Shown in pieces: positions 19,554 to 28,067 of a DNA stretch of 64,000 nt (positions within the stretch are counted from its first letter, which is position 1; every line of letters begins with the position of its first letter). Under the pieces are notes generated by a model. It had not been told where the DNA came from. It ran no database searches and saw nothing but the letters and a program-made list of their open reading frames with translations. The DNA is from Roseovarius faecimaris (GTDB lineage: Bacteria > Pseudomonadota > Alphaproteobacteria > Rhodobacterales > Rhodobacteraceae), in the NCBI RefSeq assembly GCF_009762325.1, contig NZ_CP034348.1, positions 1,742,501 through 1,806,500 of the forward strand, read 5' to 3'. A program made the translations under genes and the position numbers.

Positions 19554-19651
19554 ACTCTCGTGATGTATCCTGGCGGCCTGATCGGCCACGATTGTGTACG
19601 CTGGGGGTTGGAACGCTTTTCATGGTAAAAAGCGTATTTGACAGCTTGGAT

Positions 19652-19681
19652 TTGCGCGTGCTCAAATCGCAGCACTATAAT
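19652..19681 (+). promoter_or_regulatory. candidate sigma70 promoter in the AT-rich region before aroQ
   Basis: A consensus TATAAT (19676-19681) with TTGCGC 18 nt upstream. A perfect TTGACA occurs at 19638 but is too far away to pair with it. Transcripts would carry a long leader before aroQ or belong to a short RNA. Confidence 0.35.
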
Positions 19682-19905
19682 GCGCATAATCAGTATTATG
19701 TAAATAATACGTATTGCAATTATGACGAATAATCATCTTATTATAATGTATTATGGCGCACTTCTCACCTTACGCCAAGCAAGCGCTGGTCCCGCTGATA
19801 TAGATTCTCTCGTTAAAACCATCACAGCTTAACGCTTTCGCAGCCTCCGCTCTCGACAGGTTGCGCGGGTCTGGTCTAAACAAACGCAACACAAGGACGT
19901 ACCCC

Positions 19906-20349
19906 ATGACCTCGATCCTCATTCTCAATGGTCCCAACCTGAACCTGCTTGGCACCCGCCAGCCGGAGGTCTATGGTACGACGACGCTTCTGGATATCGA
20001 GCATCGGTGCAAGGCCATAGCGATCGAGCTGGGCGTCGCGATGTCCTTTCAGCAGGATAATTCCGAGGGCGCGCTGGTCGATCACATCCATGCTGCGCGC
20101 GGCACACATGACGGCATCATCCTGAATGCCGGTGCCTACACGCATACCTCCGTAGCTCTGATGGATGCGATAAGCTCAGTGGAATTGCCGGTGATCGAGC
20201 TGCATCTGAGCAATATCCATGCGCGCGAAGAGTTCCGGCACAAATCCTTCATCGCGCCTGTGGCCCTTGGGGTGATCTGTGGTTTTGGGGCTGCGGGATA
20301 CGGTCACGCGCTCAGAGCCATGACCGAACATCTTCGGGCGGCTGCATGA
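19906..20349 (+). CDS. aroQ: 3-dehydroquinate dehydratase, type II
   Basis: 147 aa, ATG preceded by ACAAGGACGTACCCC. All type II motifs are present: [15 protein letters not shown] with the catalytic Tyr, [25 protein letters not shown] and [17 protein letters not shown] with the catalytic His region. It forms dodecamers and dehydrates 3-dehydroquinate to 3-dehydroshikimate, in the shikimate pathway or in quinate use. It overlaps the LuxR-type gene by 4 nt (ATGA), an uncommon partner for aroQ. Confidence 0.95.
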   Translation: MTSILILNGPNLNLLGTRQPEVYGTTTLLDIEHRCKAIAIELGVAMSFQQDNSEGALVDHIHAARGTHDGIILNAGAYTHTSVALMDAISSVELPVIELHLSNIHAREEFRHKSFIAPVALGVICGFGAAGYGHALRAMTEHLRAAA

Positions 20350-21101
20350 TCGAAACCGAGCATCTAAAGCGCCTGCTCAACGCGCAGGAAATCGAAACGC
20401 TCTGGAACATGCATACACAGACGATGGCCGCATACGGGTTTGACCGGCTGATCTATGGGTTCACGCGCTATCGCACCGCAACCTCGCTTGGCGATCCCGA
20501 AGATTTCGTGCTGCTCACCAATCACAGTTCGGATTATACCGACACCTTCATTGGAAGCGGTCTGTATCATCATGCGCCGATGGTCCGCTGGGCGCTTGAT
20601 CATGACGGACCTTGTTCCTGGAATGTGATGCAGACCATGATCAGTTCCGGCACCCTGAGCGATCAAGAGCGCAAGGTGGTCGCGTTCAACCAGTCGCATG
20701 ATGTGACAGCCGGTTATTCCATCAGTTTCAAGTCGATGTCGCCGCGTTCAAAAGGAGCGATTGCCCTGACCGCACGTAAAGGGATGGATCAGGCGGAGGT
20801 GGATGCGATCTGGGCCGAGCATGGCGATGACATCACTGTGCTCAACAATATCACGCATCTGCGGATCCTGTCCCTGCCCTATACGTCCCCCAATCGCGCG
20901 CTCACCAAACGACAGCGCGAGGTGCTCGCCTGGGTTGGCGACGGCAAGACCGTGCAGGATATCGCCATGCTCCTTGAGCTGACGCCCGCGACGATTGAAA
21001 AACACCTGCGGCTGGCGCGCGAGGCGCTGAGTGTCGAGACCACGGCACAGGCGGTTTTGAAGGCCGCGTTCCAAAATCAGATGTTCGTGCTCGATACGTG
21101 A
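20346..21101 (+). CDS. LuxR-family regulator with autoinducer-binding domain (LuxR solo)
   Basis: 251 aa. N-terminal autoinducer-binding-like domain (~15-170) and C-terminal GerE helix-turn-helix from ~188 ([22 protein letters not shown], then [10 protein letters not shown]). Aligned to TraR/LuxR, the ligand-pocket Pro after position 70 and the Trp at 85 are kept, but the nearly invariant Asp70 is Ala (HHAPMV), and Trp57 and Tyr61 are Tyr and Phe. No luxI is in the window. Translation is coupled to aroQ. It may sense a ligand other than a classical acyl-homoserine lactone. Confidence 0.82.
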   Translation: MIETEHLKRLLNAQEIETLWNMHTQTMAAYGFDRLIYGFTRYRTATSLGDPEDFVLLTNHSSDYTDTFIGSGLYHHAPMVRWALDHDGPCSWNVMQTMISSGTLSDQERKVVAFNQSHDVTAGYSISFKSMSPRSKGAIALTARKGMDQAEVDAIWAEHGDDITVLNNITHLRILSLPYTSPNRALTKRQREVLAWVGDGKTVQDIAMLLELTPATIEKHLRLAREALSVETTAQAVLKAAFQNQMFVLDT

Positions 21102-21434
21102 AAAATGCGTGAAAAGCCGGTGAGTATGGAATCCCTTACTTTCGTTACGTAGGGTTAGGATGCATGCTGAGGTTGTTCCGTGAGTGGTGGCTTTAAAGCC
21201 TGGGAACACCAGATCAGACCCCTGGTAATAGACTTGGGCTCTCTGATTTGCCGGTCTTAATCCGGATGCCAATCGTCGGCTTTATTGGTCGGGTCGGCGA
21301 TTGGCGCTTACCGCCTGCTGTTTCATCCCTAACTCCGGGGCGGTCTTTGTGGGAACGGTGTCGCCACTCCCGGCGGCACCGTTTTCGCGTTATACGTGCG
21401 AGGCGGGTCTTTGTCGCGGTTCGCCGCCCTGCCC
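21102..21434. other. 333-nt structured intergenic region
   Basis: It lies between the convergent LuxR and amidinotransferase genes. No credible gene. It holds a perfect palindrome GGCTTTAAAGCC (21189-21200), a hairpin GCCAATCG/CGATTGGC (21268-21305) and a strong plus-strand terminator (21354-21385). This could be a long luxR 3' UTR or a separate small RNA. Confidence 0.45.
21354..21385 (+). terminator. rho-independent terminator downstream of the LuxR gene
   Basis: A 12-bp stem (AACGGTGTCGCC with GGCGGCACCGTT, one G-T pair), a 6-nt loop and a short T-run. It lies 253 nt after the LuxR stop and is oriented for a rightward transcript. Confidence 0.6.
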
Positions 21435-22544
21435 TCACATATTCGGGAAATAATCCTCGCACCCACCTTCACGATAGACATCCGCCGTGCAGCAATGCAG
21501 ACCGCCGCCAAAGGCATAGGCGTCGCGCAGCTCGACCGGGACCACCTCCATGCCGAGCTTGTCCATCTGTTCCATCTGGTACACCTCTGACGCCTCGACA
21601 CAGACCGTCTTGGGGTCAAGCACCAGTACGTTCATGCTGAGCCAGGTCGAGGAATAGCACAGCGGCGGCGGCGTGTTATGCGCAGGCTGTGCTGCATCCA
21701 CGATTTCCCAGTCATTGTCGTTGAACATTTTCCGCTGTTCATCCGGCAAACGACGCTGGGGGTTGTTCAGGATCAGTCCCGGACGCAGCGGCGTGAAGGT
21801 CGCGTCGATGTGGATCGGGTACGGATCGCCCGGGAAGTTGACCGCGTGCACACGGTGATCCGGGAAATGCCGCCGGATCCACTCGATGCCCTTAAGGTTG
21901 GTCGTAAACCCGTGCTGCACCACCAGATCCCGGCCAAACCGCAGCACGTCGGCCGCATCGAACAAGGGTTCCTCCTCGGTCGTGACAAAGAATTTCTCGG
22001 CCGTCCATTTCAGGCGCTTTTCCACGCCGATCTTCTCGGACAGGTAATCAGGGTGATAATCCGCATCGGTCAGGCGCGGTTTGGGCGCGCTTTCATGGCG
22101 GAAGTTGGGGTCTTCCTCCCAGTAGCGCTGCATCAGCGGGCGGTAGTTGAGATACTCGAACCACCGGCAGCGATAGGACATGGTCGCTTCGAGGATTTCA
22201 CTGCCCACCGTCAGCAGCACATCGCGCGGCGGCATGCAGCCGAACTGGCTGTCGGTGTGAAAATCAGGCGTGGTGACGGGCTTGGAGTGGTCGATCGGCG
22301 TCGGGCGGTCCACCCGGATGCCGCGCTTTTCCAGAAGGCTCGCAAAATTGTCCAGAAGCTCGTTGGCCCGGTCGATCGTCTCCTGCGGCCGGCGGCCCCA
22401 CTGCCCGCGCATATCGCTGTCTTCGGGCACCTTGGCGTCCAGTGCGGGCTCTTCGGGCGGGATGTGGCAATCATCGGCGCGACCCACGATGACATGTTTC
22501 AGCGGATCCCATTCGTTCCAGCTGTTGACGATAGTTTTCTGCAT
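21435..22544 (-). CDS. glycine amidinotransferase (arginine:glycine amidinotransferase) homologue
   Basis: 369 aa from MQKTIVNSWNEW. It is close to vertebrate AGAT, not merely a member of the wider family: EEEPLFDAADVLRFGRD (~190-206), KGIEWIRRHFPDHRVH, PIHIDATFTPLRPG with catalytic His ~245, WLSMNVLVLD, and GGGLHCCTADV with catalytic Cys ~351. It should transfer the amidino group of arginine to an amine, giving ornithine and a guanidino compound such as guanidinoacetate. The acceptor cannot be read from sequence. It stands alone behind tsf, without methyltransferase or NRPS partners. Confidence 0.85.
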   Translation of the reverse strand: MQKTIVNSWNEWDPLKHVIVGRADDCHIPPEEPALDAKVPEDSDMRGQWGRRPQETIDRANELLDNFASLLEKRGIRVDRPTPIDHSKPVTTPDFHTDSQFGCMPPRDVLLTVGSEILEATMSYRCRWFEYLNYRPLMQRYWEEDPNFRHESAPKPRLTDADYHPDYLSEKIGVEKRLKWTAEKFFVTTEEEPLFDAADVLRFGRDLVVQHGFTTNLKGIEWIRRHFPDHRVHAVNFPGDPYPIHIDATFTPLRPGLILNNPQRRLPDEQRKMFNDNDWEIVDAAQPAHNTPPPLCYSSTWLSMNVLVLDPKTVCVEASEVYQMEQMDKLGMEVVPVELRDAYAFGGGLHCCTADVYREGGCEDYFPNM

Positions 22545-22585
22545 GATCTTGATCCCAAACCGTCGCTTTATGGACGGATGTTGAA

Positions 22586-22612
22586 ACAAAAAGGGGCACC
22601 CGAAGGTGCCCC
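22586..22612 (-). terminator. rho-independent terminator of rpsB-tsf
   Basis: Minus-strand hairpin GGGGCACC-TTCG-GGTGCCCC, an 8-bp stem capped by a UUCG tetraloop, then TTTTTGTTT, 18 nt after the tsf stop. A textbook terminator that also isolates the downstream amidinotransferase gene. Confidence 0.92.
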
Positions 22613-22630
22613 GATCCGAACCTGTGTCGC

Positions 22631-23509
22631 TCAGGCGCCTGCGGCGGCTTTGGCGACCTCAGCGGCGAAGTCTTCGACTTTCTTCTCGATGCCTTCGCCC
22701 ACTTCCATCCGGACAAAACCGGTGATCTCGGCGCCGACCTCTTTGGCAGCCTGGCCGACGGTCAGGTCGGGGTTGATCACGAAGGACTGGTTCACCAGCG
22801 TGATTTCCGACATGTATTTCTTCATCCGGCCTTCGATCATCTTCTCGATGACCTGCTCGGGCTTGCCGCTTTCACGGGCGATGTCGATCTGGATCTGACG
22901 CTCCTTGTCTACGACCGCGGGGTCCAGCTCGGCCTCGTTCAGGGCCGCCGGATTGGTGGCCGCGATATGCATCGCCACCTGCTTGCCAAAGCCTGCATCG
23001 CCGCCTTTCATCGCGACCAGCACGCCGATCTTGCCCATGTCGGTGGCCACGGCGTTGTGCACGTAGGACACAACCGTCTCGCCTTCGATCGAGGCCATGC
23101 GGCGCACGCTCATGTTTTCACCGATGGTGGCGATCTTGTCGGTCACCACGTCCTGAACGGTCTTGCCGCCCATGTCGGAGGCCATCAGCGCGTCCAGGTC
23201 GGCAGCGTTGAGTGCCAGCTTGGCGATCCCGGCCACCATGGCCTGAAACTCGGCGTTTTTGCCCACGAAGTCGGTTTCGGAGTTCACTTCGACGGCCACA
23301 CCCTTGGAGCCCTCGACCATAACAGCCACGAGACCCTCGGCGGCTGTGCGGCCCGATTTCTTCTCGGCTTTCGCCAGACCCTTGGTGCGCAGCCAGTCAA
23401 CAGCGGCTTCCATGTCGCCATCGGTTTCGGTCAGCGCTTTTTTCGCGTCCATCATGCCTGCGCCCGTGCTGTCGCGCAGTTCTTTCACCATTGCAGCAGT
23501 GATCGCCAT
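22631..23509 (-). CDS. tsf: elongation factor Ts
   Basis: 292 aa. The N-terminal UBA-like domain carries [21 protein letters not shown] and the core has SETDFVGKN, the EF-Ts signature, with the dimerisation region [12 protein letters not shown]. It recycles EF-Tu by releasing GDP. The C-terminus ends in an Ala-rich tail. It follows rpsB by 80 nt in the universal rpsB-tsf order and is closed by a strong terminator. Confidence 0.97.
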   Translation of the reverse strand: MAITAAMVKELRDSTGAGMMDAKKALTETDGDMEAAVDWLRTKGLAKAEKKSGRTAAEGLVAVMVEGSKGVAVEVNSETDFVGKNAEFQAMVAGIAKLALNAADLDALMASDMGGKTVQDVVTDKIATIGENMSVRRMASIEGETVVSYVHNAVATDMGKIGVLVAMKGGDAGFGKQVAMHIAATNPAALNEAELDPAVVDKERQIQIDIARESGKPEQVIEKMIEGRMKKYMSEITLVNQSFVINPDLTVGQAAKEVGAEITGFVRMEVGEGIEKKVEDFAAEVAKAAAGA

Positions 23510-23589
23510 GTCGGCTCTCCTCGATCTCGAATTGAATTGGGTTGGCGCGGGCCAGTGCCCGCGCCTCAGGTCAGGTCTTTAAAACCGGC

Positions 23590-24393
23590 TCAGCTCTCGG
23601 CGGCGGTTTCTTCGGCAGGAGCTTCGGCGGGGGCCTCGGCTTCGGCGACAACCTCTTCGACCGGCGCCTCTTCCATGGCACCAAGGTCAACGCCTGCTGC
23701 GCCAAGCTGGGCGCTCATGCCGTCCAGTGCGGCACGGGCGGCGAGGTCGCAGTAAAGCGAAATCGCGCGGGCAGCGTCGTCATTGCCGGGGATCAGGTAA
23801 TCCACACCCTCGGGCGAGCAGTTGGTGTCGACCACAGCCACAACCGGGATGCCCAGCTTGTTGGCTTCGGCAACGGCCAGCGCTTCCTTGCGCACGTCGA
23901 TGACGAACAGCATGTCGGGCGTGCCGCCCAGCTCGCGGATACCGCCCAGGGAGGCTTGCAGCTTCTCCTGGTCACGTTCCATGCCAAGGCGCTCTTTCTT
24001 GGTGAGGCCCTCGGCACCCGACGCCATCGCTTCGTCGATGTCTTTCAGGCGCTTGATCGATTGCGACACGGTTTTCCAGTTGGTCAGCGTGCCACCGAGC
24101 CAGCGGTGATTCATGTAGTATTGCGCCGATTTCTCAGCGGCTTCAGCGATCGGCCCAGCGGCCTGGCGCTTGGTGCCGACAAAGAGGATGCGCCCGCCCT
24201 TGGCGGTGGTCTCGCGGATCGCGTTCAGCGCCGCGTCCAGCATCGGCACGGTTTGCGTGAGGTCGAGAATGTGAATGCCATTGCGCGCGCCATAGATGAA
24301 CTCGCCCATACGGGGGTTCCAGCGTTGCGTTTGGTGGCCAAAGTGAACGCCGGCTTCAAGCAGCTGGCGCATGGTGAACTCAGGAAGAGCCAT
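23590..24393 (-). CDS. rpsB: 30S ribosomal protein S2
   Basis: 267 aa from [20 protein letters not shown], with GGAAAGGA upstream. The S2 core is complete: [28 protein letters not shown] and [12 protein letters not shown]. The C-terminal ~30 residues are an Ala/Glu-rich acidic tail, longer than in E. coli. A ~110-nt leader able to form a three-way junction precedes it and probably mediates feedback by S2, as rpsB leaders do in other bacteria. Confidence 0.97.
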   Translation of the reverse strand: MALPEFTMRQLLEAGVHFGHQTQRWNPRMGEFIYGARNGIHILDLTQTVPMLDAALNAIRETTAKGGRILFVGTKRQAAGPIAEAAEKSAQYYMNHRWLGGTLTNWKTVSQSIKRLKDIDEAMASGAEGLTKKERLGMERDQEKLQASLGGIRELGGTPDMLFVIDVRKEALAVAEANKLGIPVVAVVDTNCSPEGVDYLIPGNDDAARAISLYCDLAARAALDGMSAQLGAAGVDLGAMEEAPVEEVVAEAEAPAEAPAEETAAES

Positions 24394-24421
24394 GTCCGTT
24401 TTCCTTTCCGGTTTAAGCCTC

Positions 24422-24495
24422 GGTACGGGATGAGAAGCGGATGCTTCAACCGGTGGACGAAATGGGGATGTCTCCCCCACCTGCCCGCCCGTACC
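24422..24495 (-). promoter_or_regulatory. structured 5' leader of rpsB
   Basis: Three helices: a closing stem GGTACGGG/CCCGTACC (24488-24495 with 24422-24429), TGGGG-7 nt-CCCCA (24463-24479) and GAAGC-4 nt-GCTTC (24434-24447). Together they form a three-way junction ending 28 nt before the rpsB ATG. Location suggests an autoregulatory ribosomal-protein leader. Confidence 0.6.
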
Positions 24496-24513
24496 TGCGG
24501 AGTAAGTGGCGCG

Positions 24514-24542
24514 CGTATATCCGGGGCAGAATGAACTTGCAA
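24514..24542 (-). promoter_or_regulatory. sigma70-like promoter of rpsB-tsf
   Basis: On the minus strand, TTGCAA (24537-24542), 17 nt, then TATACG (24514-24519). Transcription would start near 24506, giving a leader of about 113 nt that contains the whole predicted fold. Confidence 0.55.
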
Positions 24543-24600
24543 GACTTTCCTTCAGACGTAGGCTGTCAGTCAGTCATCCCAACCTGTCCGGAGCCTTGCC

Positions 24601-24936
24601 ATGCCCTTTCCCAGCTTTCGCGATGCGTTGCCGGCACTTGACGTGCCCTTTGATCCCGAGGTGGTCACAACCCGGGCCGTGGCGGCACCCGAAGGTTTGC
24701 TGGTCTTCTTCGACATCCATCAGGATACCAGCCTGGCACCGCATTCCCACGGGCCGCAATGGGGGACGGTGATCGCCGGAGAGTTACATCTGACGCGTGG
24801 CGGGCAGACCACGATCTACCGCCCAGGCGAGACCTATGAAATCGCCGAGGGCGAAGAGCATGGTGCTTTCATCCCGGCCGGATCGCAGATCATGGACCTC
24901 TTCGCCGAACCCGACCGCTATCCGGTCAAGCGATAG
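24601..24936 (+). CDS. cupin-domain protein
   Basis: 111 aa small cupin barrel, ATG with CCGGAG upstream. Motif 1 is HSHGPQWGTVIAGELHL; motif 2 is PGETYEIAEGEEHGAFIPAG, with metal-binding His in each. Single-domain cupins of this type are often metal-binding dioxygenases, isomerases or sensors, and sequence alone does not separate them. It faces away from rpsB and is convergent with a secreted hypothetical protein, so context gives no substrate. Confidence 0.8.
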   Translation: MPFPSFRDALPALDVPFDPEVVTTRAVAAPEGLLVFFDIHQDTSLAPHSHGPQWGTVIAGELHLTRGGQTTIYRPGETYEIAEGEEHGAFIPAGSQIMDLFAEPDRYPVKR

Positions 24937-24942
24937 CTTTGG

Positions 24943-25341
24943 TCATTGCGCGGCGCTGAGGCTGAGGAAGATCAGACTTTGCCCCAGCCCCGCCTTGTCC
25001 TTGAGTGAAAGCGCCACGCGGATCCCCTGCCCTTCGTACCGGTGCAGGGTGAAACTGTCGGGATGATTGACCTGCGTATCCGCGGGCTGTGCGGCCTTCG
25101 CACCCAGACAGGCCTCGATCCCGGATCGCAAACCCTCCAGCCGCGCCTCGGCCTCGGGCGCACGATAGGCATAAACCCAATAGCAGGAGGTTTGCGCCTC
25201 TCCCCCCAGTAGCGCGCTGCTCTGGCAGGTGGCGTCGGGATCCCCGAGGCTGGGATCGCCCGCTTGCAGCGCAAGGCAGATGTCGCTCGCCCAGAGGGGC
25301 CAGGGACACAGTATGAAGATCACAAGACATAACCGCCGCAT
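24943..25341 (-). CDS. secreted hypothetical protein
   Basis: 132 aa starting MRRLCLVIFILCPWPLWASD, a clear signal peptide with likely cleavage after LWA. The mature part has four Cys (DICLAL, DATCQS, TSCYWV, EACLG), suggesting two disulfides in the periplasm. No family is recognised. It ends 6 nt from the convergent cupin gene, and its start lies 104 nt from the divergent SDR gene. The RBS is weak. Confidence 0.6.
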   Translation of the reverse strand: MRRLCLVIFILCPWPLWASDICLALQAGDPSLGDPDATCQSSALLGGEAQTSCYWVYAYRAPEAEARLEGLRSGIEACLGAKAAQPADTQVNHPDSFTLHRYEGQGIRVALSLKDKAGLGQSLIFLSLSAAQ

Positions 25342-25444
25342 GGCTCTATCTTGCCATGAACAGTGCCATTTGCCTACATGAACAGCACAGGGGCGCGGTC
25401 GGTTCGCAGCGGGCACGACCTGCGGCAAAAGGGAGTAAACCGCA

Positions 25445-26191
25445 ATGATAACCTATGATTTTTCCTCCCGCGTGGCTGTCGTCACCGGTGCGGGCGGCGG
25501 AATGGGCGAGGAAATCGCGCATGCCATTCTCGACGCGGGCGGGGCGGTGATCGCCATTGACATCAAGCCGCAACCGGAGCGGCTTGTGCAGGAGCGGTGT
25601 GTTTACGCCCAGGCAGACCTGACGGATGCCGATGCCGTGACGCGCATCATCGACGACGGGGCCGCCCGTTTCGGCCGGATCGACTATCTTGCCAATGTGG
25701 CCGGGGTGCTGTGGTTCGGGCGCGATGTGTCGCTGCTCGACATTGATCTCGACCTCTGGGATCAGGTGTTTGACATCAATCTGAAGTCCATGCTGCACAC
25801 CGCCCGGGCTGCTGTTCCACATATGCGGGCGGCCGGTGGCGGGGCGATGGTGCATATCTCGTCAACCCAATGCCTGCGCGGTGACCCGGTGCCTCAGGAT
25901 GCCTATTCGACCGCCAAGGCCGGGGTTGGGGCCCTGTCGCGGTCGCTGGCAATGCAGCTGGCCGGGGACCAGATCCGCTCCAACACGATTTATCCGGGCT
26001 CCACCCGGACGCCCCTGCAAGCCCGCTGGGACAGCGATGAGAAACTGGCGCAGGCAGGCTCTTACGTGCCGCTTGGCCGGGTCGGCGAGGCGCGCGAGCT
26101 GGCCGCCGCGGCGCTGTGGCTTCTGAGCGATGGTGCGTCTTATGTCACGGGTGCCGATCTTGTGGTCGATGGCGGGTTGCTGTTGCACTGA
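25445..26191 (+). CDS. short-chain dehydrogenase/reductase (SDR)
   Basis: 248 aa, RBS AAGGGAG 8 nt before ATG. Classical SDR: cofactor loop TGAGGGMG, D-I after the second strand suggesting NAD(H) preference, NVAG, catalytic Ser in HISSTQ, YSTAK and PGSTRTPL. The overall pattern resembles 2,3-dihydro-2,3-dihydroxybenzoate dehydrogenases, but no enterobactin-type genes are present. It precedes psuK by 26 nt and is probably cotranscribed with psuK-psuG. A role on a pentose or a modified nucleoside is possible but unproven. Confidence 0.85.
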   Translation: MITYDFSSRVAVVTGAGGGMGEEIAHAILDAGGAVIAIDIKPQPERLVQERCVYAQADLTDADAVTRIIDDGAARFGRIDYLANVAGVLWFGRDVSLLDIDLDLWDQVFDINLKSMLHTARAAVPHMRAAGGGAMVHISSTQCLRGDPVPQDAYSTAKAGVGALSRSLAMQLAGDQIRSNTIYPGSTRTPLQARWDSDEKLAQAGSYVPLGRVGEARELAAAALWLLSDGASYVTGADLVVDGGLLLH

Positions 26192-26217
26192 GCCGCATCC
26201 CGCGCCAGAAGGATGTC

Positions 26218-27099
26218 ATGAGCAACCTCCTGTGCATCGGCAGCGTCCTGTGGGACGTGATCGGGCTGAGCCCCAAGGCAATGGCCCATGGCAACGATCT
26301 GCCCGGCCGGATCACCCGTCAACCGGGTGGTGTCGCGCTGAATGTTGCGATGGCGTTGCGGCAGTTCGGGCTTGCGCCCGCATTGCTGTCCGCCGTGGGA
26401 CAGGACGCGGAGGGCGAGGCGCTGATCAAGACCTGTCAGGCGCTTGATCTGAATACGGGTTTTGTGTTCCGGTCCAGTGACTTGCGGACCGATCTTTACA
26501 TGGCAATCGAGGATCCCAATGGCCTGATCGCCGCGATCGCCGACGCAAGCTCACTTGAAGCGGCAGGCGCGGATATCCTTGCGCCCTTGCAGGATGGGCG
26601 GCTGGGCAGCGCCGCGGCCCCCTATGACGGGATCATCGTGCTCGATGGCAACCTCACGGCGGACCTGATGGACGAGATCGCCCGTAGTCCGCTACTGGTC
26701 AGCGCCGATCTTCGGGTGGCCCCCGCCTCGCCCGGCAAGGCGCTGCGGCTGCGCCCCTTCCTCAACCATCGCAGTGCAACGCTCTATGTGAACCTCGAAG
26801 AGGCCAACCTGCTGAGCGAAGGGCACCATGAAGCGGCCGCCGACGCCGCGCAAGCGCTGCGTGCGGCTGGCGCGCGGCGGGTGCTGGTCACTCACGGGCC
26901 GCATGACGCCTGTTTTGCCGATGCTGAAGGGCTGTTCACCGAAACACCGCCCCGTGTCACACCAAGGCGTATCACCGGCGCGGGCGACATGGTGATCGCC
27001 GCGCATATCGCGGCCGAACTTGACGCTGCAGACCGGCAAGAGGCGCTCTCCCGCGCGCTCTGCGCCGCCGCCACCCATGTCGCCGGAGGCACTCCATGA
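26218..27099 (+). CDS. psuK: PfkB-family kinase, probable pseudouridine kinase
   Basis: 293 aa, ATG after AGAAGGATGTC. Ribokinase fold: N-terminal GSVLWDVIG, substrate-binding QPGGVALNVAMALRQFG and C-terminal PfkB signature ITGAGDMVIAAH with the catalytic Asp. The gene overlaps psuG by 4 nt. PfkB kinases next to PsuG phosphorylate pseudouridine at the 5' position. The function is assigned from this coupling, since the fold alone does not fix the sugar. Confidence 0.85.
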   Translation: MSNLLCIGSVLWDVIGLSPKAMAHGNDLPGRITRQPGGVALNVAMALRQFGLAPALLSAVGQDAEGEALIKTCQALDLNTGFVFRSSDLRTDLYMAIEDPNGLIAAIADASSLEAAGADILAPLQDGRLGSAAAPYDGIIVLDGNLTADLMDEIARSPLLVSADLRVAPASPGKALRLRPFLNHRSATLYVNLEEANLLSEGHHEAAADAAQALRAAGARRVLVTHGPHDACFADAEGLFTETPPRVTPRRITGAGDMVIAAHIAAELDAADRQEALSRALCAAATHVAGGTP

Positions 27100-28001
27100 C
27101 AGTTTTCACCCCTTCCCCCGACGTCGCTGATGCGCTTCAGGCCGGCCGTCCCGTTGTCGCGCTGGAAAGCACGATCATCACCCACGGCATGCCCTACCCC
27201 GACAACCTGACCACGGCGCGGCAGGTTGAGGCGGATATCCGGCAGGCTGGCGCAACCCCCGCCACCATCGCCGTGCTTGACGGGGTCTTGTCAGTGGGCC
27301 TGACCGATGCGCAGCTTGACACCCTGGCCAGGGCGAAAGACGTCGCCAAGCTCAGCCGCGCAGATCTGGCCGCCTGTATGGCGCGTGGCGGCACCGGATC
27401 GACCACCGTTGCGGCAACCATGATCGGCGCACATCTGGCGGGGATCGCCGTCTTTGCCACCGGTGGCATTGGCGGGGTGCATCAGGGGGCCGAGTTGAGC
27501 TTTGATGTCTCCGCTGACCTGCAGGAGCTGGCACAAACCCCCGTCACCGTCGTCAGCGCCGGGGCTAAGGCCATTCTCGATCTGCCAAAGACGCTCGAAG
27601 TGTTGGAAACGCTCGGGGTGCCGGTCATGGCCTATGGGCAGGATACCCTGCCGGCTTTCTGGTCCGCCTGTTCGGGGCTTGCCGCCCCTCTGCGTTGTGA
27701 CAGCCCGCAGGAGATCGCGGCGATGCACAGGATGCGCACAAGGCTTGGCCTGCCCGGCGGTCAGCTTGTCGCCAATCCGGTCCCCCAGGCCGACAGCATC
27801 CCCGCAGAGGAGTTGCATCCGCTCATTCTTCGGGCGCAGCAGGACGCACTCGCCGCCGGGATCACCGGCAAGCAGGTCACGCCCTTCCTGCTTGGACGGC
27901 TTTACGAGCTGACCCAGGGGCGAACCCTGACCGCGAATATTGCCCTCGTGCGCAACAATGCCCGCCTTGCCGCGGCCATTGCCGCGGAGCTTGCACGCTA
28001 A
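27096..28001 (+). CDS. psuG: pseudouridine-5'-phosphate glycosidase
   Basis: 301 aa. The family motifs are all present: VALESTIITHGMPYPDN, GGTGSTTVAATM, FATGGIGGVHQGAE, SAGAKAILDLPKTLEVLETL and the C-terminal TPFLLGRLYELTQGRTLTANIALV. It cleaves the C-C glycosidic bond of pseudouridine 5'-phosphate to give uracil and ribose 5-phosphate. With the upstream PfkB kinase it makes a complete pathway for pseudouridine from RNA turnover. No dedicated nucleoside transporter is adjacent. Confidence 0.95.
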   Translation: MTVFTPSPDVADALQAGRPVVALESTIITHGMPYPDNLTTARQVEADIRQAGATPATIAVLDGVLSVGLTDAQLDTLARAKDVAKLSRADLAACMARGGTGSTTVAATMIGAHLAGIAVFATGGIGGVHQGAELSFDVSADLQELAQTPVTVVSAGAKAILDLPKTLEVLETLGVPVMAYGQDTLPAFWSACSGLAAPLRCDSPQEIAAMHRMRTRLGLPGGQLVANPVPQADSIPAEELHPLILRAQQDALAAGITGKQVTPFLLGRLYELTQGRTLTANIALVRNNARLAAAIAAELAR

Positions 28002-28067
28002 ACCCATTGTAGGGCGGCGGATTTCTGCTTACATAGCGCGTCAGTACCCGATCAGAGCCTGCCAATC

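Larger units (their letters stand above)
19462..19905. other. 444-nt intergenic region with hairpin and AT-rich island
   Basis: No credible gene. It holds a hairpin (19530-19553) after gcd, an AT-rich stretch (about 19670-19755) unusual for this GC-rich DNA, a TTGCGC-18-TATAAT promoter-like pair (19652-19681), and an inverted repeat GTATTAT-GTAA-ATAATAC (19693-19710). The aroQ start is about 225 nt beyond the TATAAT. Confidence 0.5.

Noticed and set aside
19382..19687. A 101-codon minus-strand ORF spanning the gcd 3' end and the AT-rich gap
   Set aside because: Half of it is antisense to gcd, and no RBS or recognisable protein pattern is present.
21214..21462. An 82-codon minus-strand ORF in the gap after the LuxR gene
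   Set aside because: Arg/Pro-rich low-quality translation that overlaps the amidinotransferase C-terminus and the terminator hairpin.
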